This document shows positions 61,618 through 64,000 of a stretch of 64,000 nucleotides of DNA, in pieces. The notes below the pieces were generated by a model. That model did not search any database, had not been told where the DNA came from, and saw only the letters and a list, made by a program, of their open reading frames with translations. Numbering within the stretch: position 1 is the stretch's first letter; each line of letters opens with the position of its first letter. Origin of the DNA: JAGVPT01 sp963717445. GTDB taxonomy: Bacteria; Bacteroidota; Ignavibacteria; UBA10030; UBA8401. The stretch covers positions 1,116,001-1,180,000 of the forward strand of contig OY970334.1 of assembly GCA_963717445.1 (NCBI GenBank), written 5' to 3'. The translations under genes were made by a program, and so were the position numbers.

Positions 61618-62739
61618 CTAGTCGAGTTTTGTCCTGAATCGGAGCACACTTGCAACAAGAATTGTCACCCCCATAAAGAGAAGCGCCGCGGCCTCAAACC
61701 ACAAGTCTGTGAGACCAATTCCTTTCAAGATTATCGACCGGACGACTACGAGATAATACCTCATCGGTACAGCAAACGACAGAGTTTGCAGAATATTGGG
61801 CATATTCACTATCGGAAACGTGAACCCCGAAATGTACATCATCGGTTGCAGGAGGAAAAATTGCAACGTCATCATCGCCTGCTGCTGTGTGTTGGAAATT
61901 GTAGAGACAAACAACCCGAGCCCCAGGGACGTGAGTAAGAAGAAAAGCGACAGCCCGAAGAGCAGCGGAACACTTCCCTTCACCGTAATCCCAAACCCAA
62001 CCACCATTGCCACAAGCACGACGCACCAGTTTACAAGACCAATAATAGTGAACGGTATCAGCTTTCCTACGATCAATTCGGTCGGTGTTATCGGCGTCAC
62101 CATAATCTGCTCAAGTGTTCCGATTTCTTTTTCCTTGACTACTGCCATCGAGGTGAGGTTCATCGTCGTGATCAAAAGAATCATCACGAGCACCCCCGGC
62201 ACCATAAAATTCCTGCTTGTCAGGGATGGGTTGAACCATGCCCTGGTCTGCGCATCGATGCCGCCGATGTGTGCGGATCCCGACACTTCGGCCAAAACAT
62301 TGTTCGAATACTGCACAAGAATTTGATTGACGTACCCCATTGCGATGGCAGTGCTGTTTCCCTCGCTTCCGTCCAGAAGTACCTGTACTTTTGCCGGTTC
62401 ATGTCGCAAAATTTCGTCCCCAAATTTTTGGGGGATGATCAGCGCCATTGTCGCCTTATTGTCATCAAGATAGTTCTGAATAGTGCTGTAGTCTTCAGTT
62501 GAATATTCGATGGTAAAATAGCCGGAGTTGGTAAACTTTTCAATAAGATCTCTGCTCGATTCGGTTTTATCCAAATCACAAAGCACGACCGAGATGTTTT
62601 TCACGTCGAGCGATGCAGCAAAACCCATAAACACCAGCTGCAGCACCGGCGCCACAAAAACAATCGGCAGCAGTTTTTTGTCCTTGAAAAGCTGGCCGAA
62701 TTCCTTTTTCAGCAAGGCCATAATTCGTTGCTTGTTCAT
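61618..62739 (-). CDS. ABC-2 type transporter permease
   Basis: A 373-residue membrane protein of the ABC-2 (YhhJ/YbhR-like) type. The first helix lies near 22-42 (KDKKLLPIVFVAPVLQLVFM), a large periplasmic domain follows, and five helices close the protein (about 175-355), with VKEKEIGTLEQIMVTPITPT at the cytoplasmic loop. Such permeases export drugs, lipids or polysaccharides. It pairs with a second permease 4 bp upstream and the ATPase just outside the window. Confidence 0.92.
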   Translation of the reverse strand: MNKQRIMALLKKEFGQLFKDKKLLPIVFVAPVLQLVFMGFAASLDVKNISVVLCDLDKTESSRDLIEKFTNSGYFTIEYSTEDYSTIQNYLDDNKATMALIIPQKFGDEILRHEPAKVQVLLDGSEGNSTAIAMGYVNQILVQYSNNVLAEVSGSAHIGGIDAQTRAWFNPSLTSRNFMVPGVLVMILLITTMNLTSMAVVKEKEIGTLEQIMVTPITPTELIVGKLIPFTIIGLVNWCVVLVAMVVGFGITVKGSVPLLFGLSLFFLLTSLGLGLFVSTISNTQQQAMMTLQFFLLQPMMYISGFTFPIVNMPNILQTLSFAVPMRYYLVVVRSIILKGIGLTDLWFEAAALLFMGVTILVASVLRFRTKLD

Positions 62740-62743
62740 AACT

Positions 62744-63871
62744 TCACCCTAATGTTTTTCGAAACCGCCTGATGCTAATGAACAGCATAAAGGACGTGAA
62801 TATCATGAGATACAAAACCTGATCCCAAAATGCGGCAAGTCCGACGCCTTTTAATATAATAGACCGTAAGATAACGAGATAAAATTTCGCCGGCGTGATG
62901 TTGGTAAGAATTTGCAGCCACCATGGCATACTGCGAATAGGAAACATGAAGCCCGAAAGAATCATCGTCGGCAGCATGGAAAAAAGAGATGCCAACTGAA
63001 ACGCAACTTGTTGGCTGTCGGCAATTGTTGAAACGTACAACCCAATGCTAAGTGCGGAAATAATAAACAACAAGGTTGCACCGAACAAATACAAGTAACT
63101 TCCTTTGACGACAACGTCAAAGAGAAAGTAGGCTGCCACAATCACCAGTGTCGCCGCCACAAGAGAGATGAGTGCGTATGGAATCATCTTCCCGACGATG
63201 AGTTCGAAGGAAGTAATCGGCGAGACGTCGATTTGTTCAATCGTATTGCGTTCCTTCTCCTTTACAATCGAAAGTGATGTTGCAATGACCGCAGTTATGG
63301 CAAGAATGAACCCGATGAGGCCCGGAACGAGAAATTTAGCACTTTTCAATTCCGGATTGTACCACACGCGTGCATCATATTGAATCGGAACATAACTGCC
63401 TCGCCCCATTTTCGAAAGATTGGTGAGCACGATTTTTTGGGAATACTGCAGCGTTATCGCCTGCACATACGCAAGAATGGTCGACGCGGCATTGGAATCC
63501 ATTCCATCGACAAGCACTTGAATGTTGGTCGTTTCGTTTGAAAGAAGCTTGTTAGAAAAGTCTGTAGGAATAACAATCGCCGCCCGTATCTTCGCATCAT
63601 CGATCATCCGCATCGCTTCATCCGTCGAACTAAGATATTGTACGTAGTCGAAATATCCGGACGTGACGAACGCGTTGAGGAAATCCCTGCTCATCTTGCT
63701 TTTTTCCTGGTCAATCACAGCCATTTTAATGTGCGAGACATCGAAATTCAAGGCGTAGCCGTTGAGCAACAGGAGCAGCGCAGGGACGAGCGTCAAAATT
63801 GCGAGGACACGCTTGTCCCGTCTAATCTGACGGAATTCTTTTCTAATGATTGGAATGAGGCGTCGTATCAT
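62744..63871 (-). CDS. ABC-2 type transporter permease
   Basis: A 375-residue permease of the same family, with a matching layout: opening RRLIPIIRKEFRQIRRDKRV, one N-terminal helix, a periplasmic domain, and a late SIVKEKERNTIEQIDVSPIT loop followed by helices. The two permeases are diverged duplicates and likely form a heterodimer. Order ATPase, permease, permease is usual for YbhFSR-type exporters. Confidence 0.92.
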   Translation of the reverse strand: MIRRLIPIIRKEFRQIRRDKRVLAILTLVPALLLLLNGYALNFDVSHIKMAVIDQEKSKMSRDFLNAFVTSGYFDYVQYLSSTDEAMRMIDDAKIRAAIVIPTDFSNKLLSNETTNIQVLVDGMDSNAASTILAYVQAITLQYSQKIVLTNLSKMGRGSYVPIQYDARVWYNPELKSAKFLVPGLIGFILAITAVIATSLSIVKEKERNTIEQIDVSPITSFELIVGKMIPYALISLVAATLVIVAAYFLFDVVVKGSYLYLFGATLLFIISALSIGLYVSTIADSQQVAFQLASLFSMLPTMILSGFMFPIRSMPWWLQILTNITPAKFYLVILRSIILKGVGLAAFWDQVLYLMIFTSFMLFISIRRFRKTLG

Positions 63872-63920
63872 CGCAACCTCCCGAAGGGAATTTCGTCGTA
63901 GAGTTTTTTACCGGTGTTTC

Positions 63921-64000
63921 TCATGCAGCTTTTTTCGCTTCCTGATCCAATAAATAAATAAACACATCCTCCAGGGATGGTGTGATTCTATCAATCTTAG
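63921..64000 (-). CDS. ABC transporter ATP-binding protein, C-terminal end, cut by window edge
   Basis: The last 26 codons of a minus-strand frame read KIDRITPSLEDVFIYLLDQE and AKKAA before the stop. The PSLEDVF wording is typical of the C-terminus of ABC-2 ATPases. The remaining part lies beyond the window. It precedes the two permease genes by about 50 bp, so an ATPase-permease-permease operon is likely. Confidence 0.8.
   Translation of the reverse strand, partial: KIDRITPSLEDVFIYLLDQEAKKAA

Overview
The window looks like about 64 kb of chromosome from a member of the Bacteroidota/Chlorobi side of bacteria, most like an Ignavibacteria-type lineage. This is an inference. It rests on a serine palmitoyltransferase set, a GWxTD-domain protein, large tetratricopeptide (TPR) envelope proteins, a DUF3108 protein, a GGR/UbiA isoprenoid pair, an acyl-ACP desaturase, and many starts with no clear ribosome binding site. 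No rRNA, tRNA, CRISPR array or phage region was seen. Gene density is high and most genes lie on the minus strand in long, tightly packed runs.

Layout. 1-552 is the start of a branched-chain aminotransferase cut by the window edge. 725-4254 holds a GNAT acyltransferase, a serine palmitoyltransferase homologue and a divergent NAD-dependent epimerase, together a plausible bacterial ceramide pathway, followed by a polyprenyl glycosylphosphotransferase. 6130-13529 (minus) is an operon of a giant TPR protein, a plugless beta-barrel, a SPOR protein, ExbB/TolQ, ExbD/TolR and TonB, which reads as an energised Tol-like envelope machine. carB and cstA follow. 19404-31695 is a long minus-strand run of envelope, lipid and housekeeping genes: GT9, DUF3108, a DHS-like protein, a CPBP protease, a zinc-ribbon/DUF2007 protein, cdsA, rimO, GWxTD, a BamA-like protein, UbiA, rnhB and yraN. 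32027-36109 (minus) carries a VanX-like dipeptidase, geranylgeranyl reductase with ferredoxin, an FKBP lipoprotein, acyl-ACP desaturase and HU.

From 36442 to 48469 genes run on the plus strand: a small secreted protein, a second giant TPR protein with a partner, a four-helix-bundle protein, an IS30 element, obgE, ruvB, an acylating aldehyde dehydrogenase and a 3-methyladenine glycosylase. 48663-57689 (minus) has uvrA, then a compact operon (methyltransferase, DUF58, TPR lipoprotein, rsmB, isoaspartyl peptidase, response-regulator/kinase) and a small zinc-ribbon membrane protein. 57973-60753 is a patatin-BamA fusion. The end holds an SDR and an ABC-2 exporter (two permeases, and an ATPase cut by the window edge).

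Two genes, the 3 kb TPR gene and cdsA, are each broken by a single frameshift; sequencing error and real mutation cannot be told apart here. Many gene junctions carry degenerate short repeats of several families. Some run in frame into proteins (uvrA, aldehyde dehydrogenase) and one underlies a signal peptide. A 72-bp inverted-ended element occurs twice, and a roughly 430-bp non-coding stretch before yraN is built from nested palindromes.
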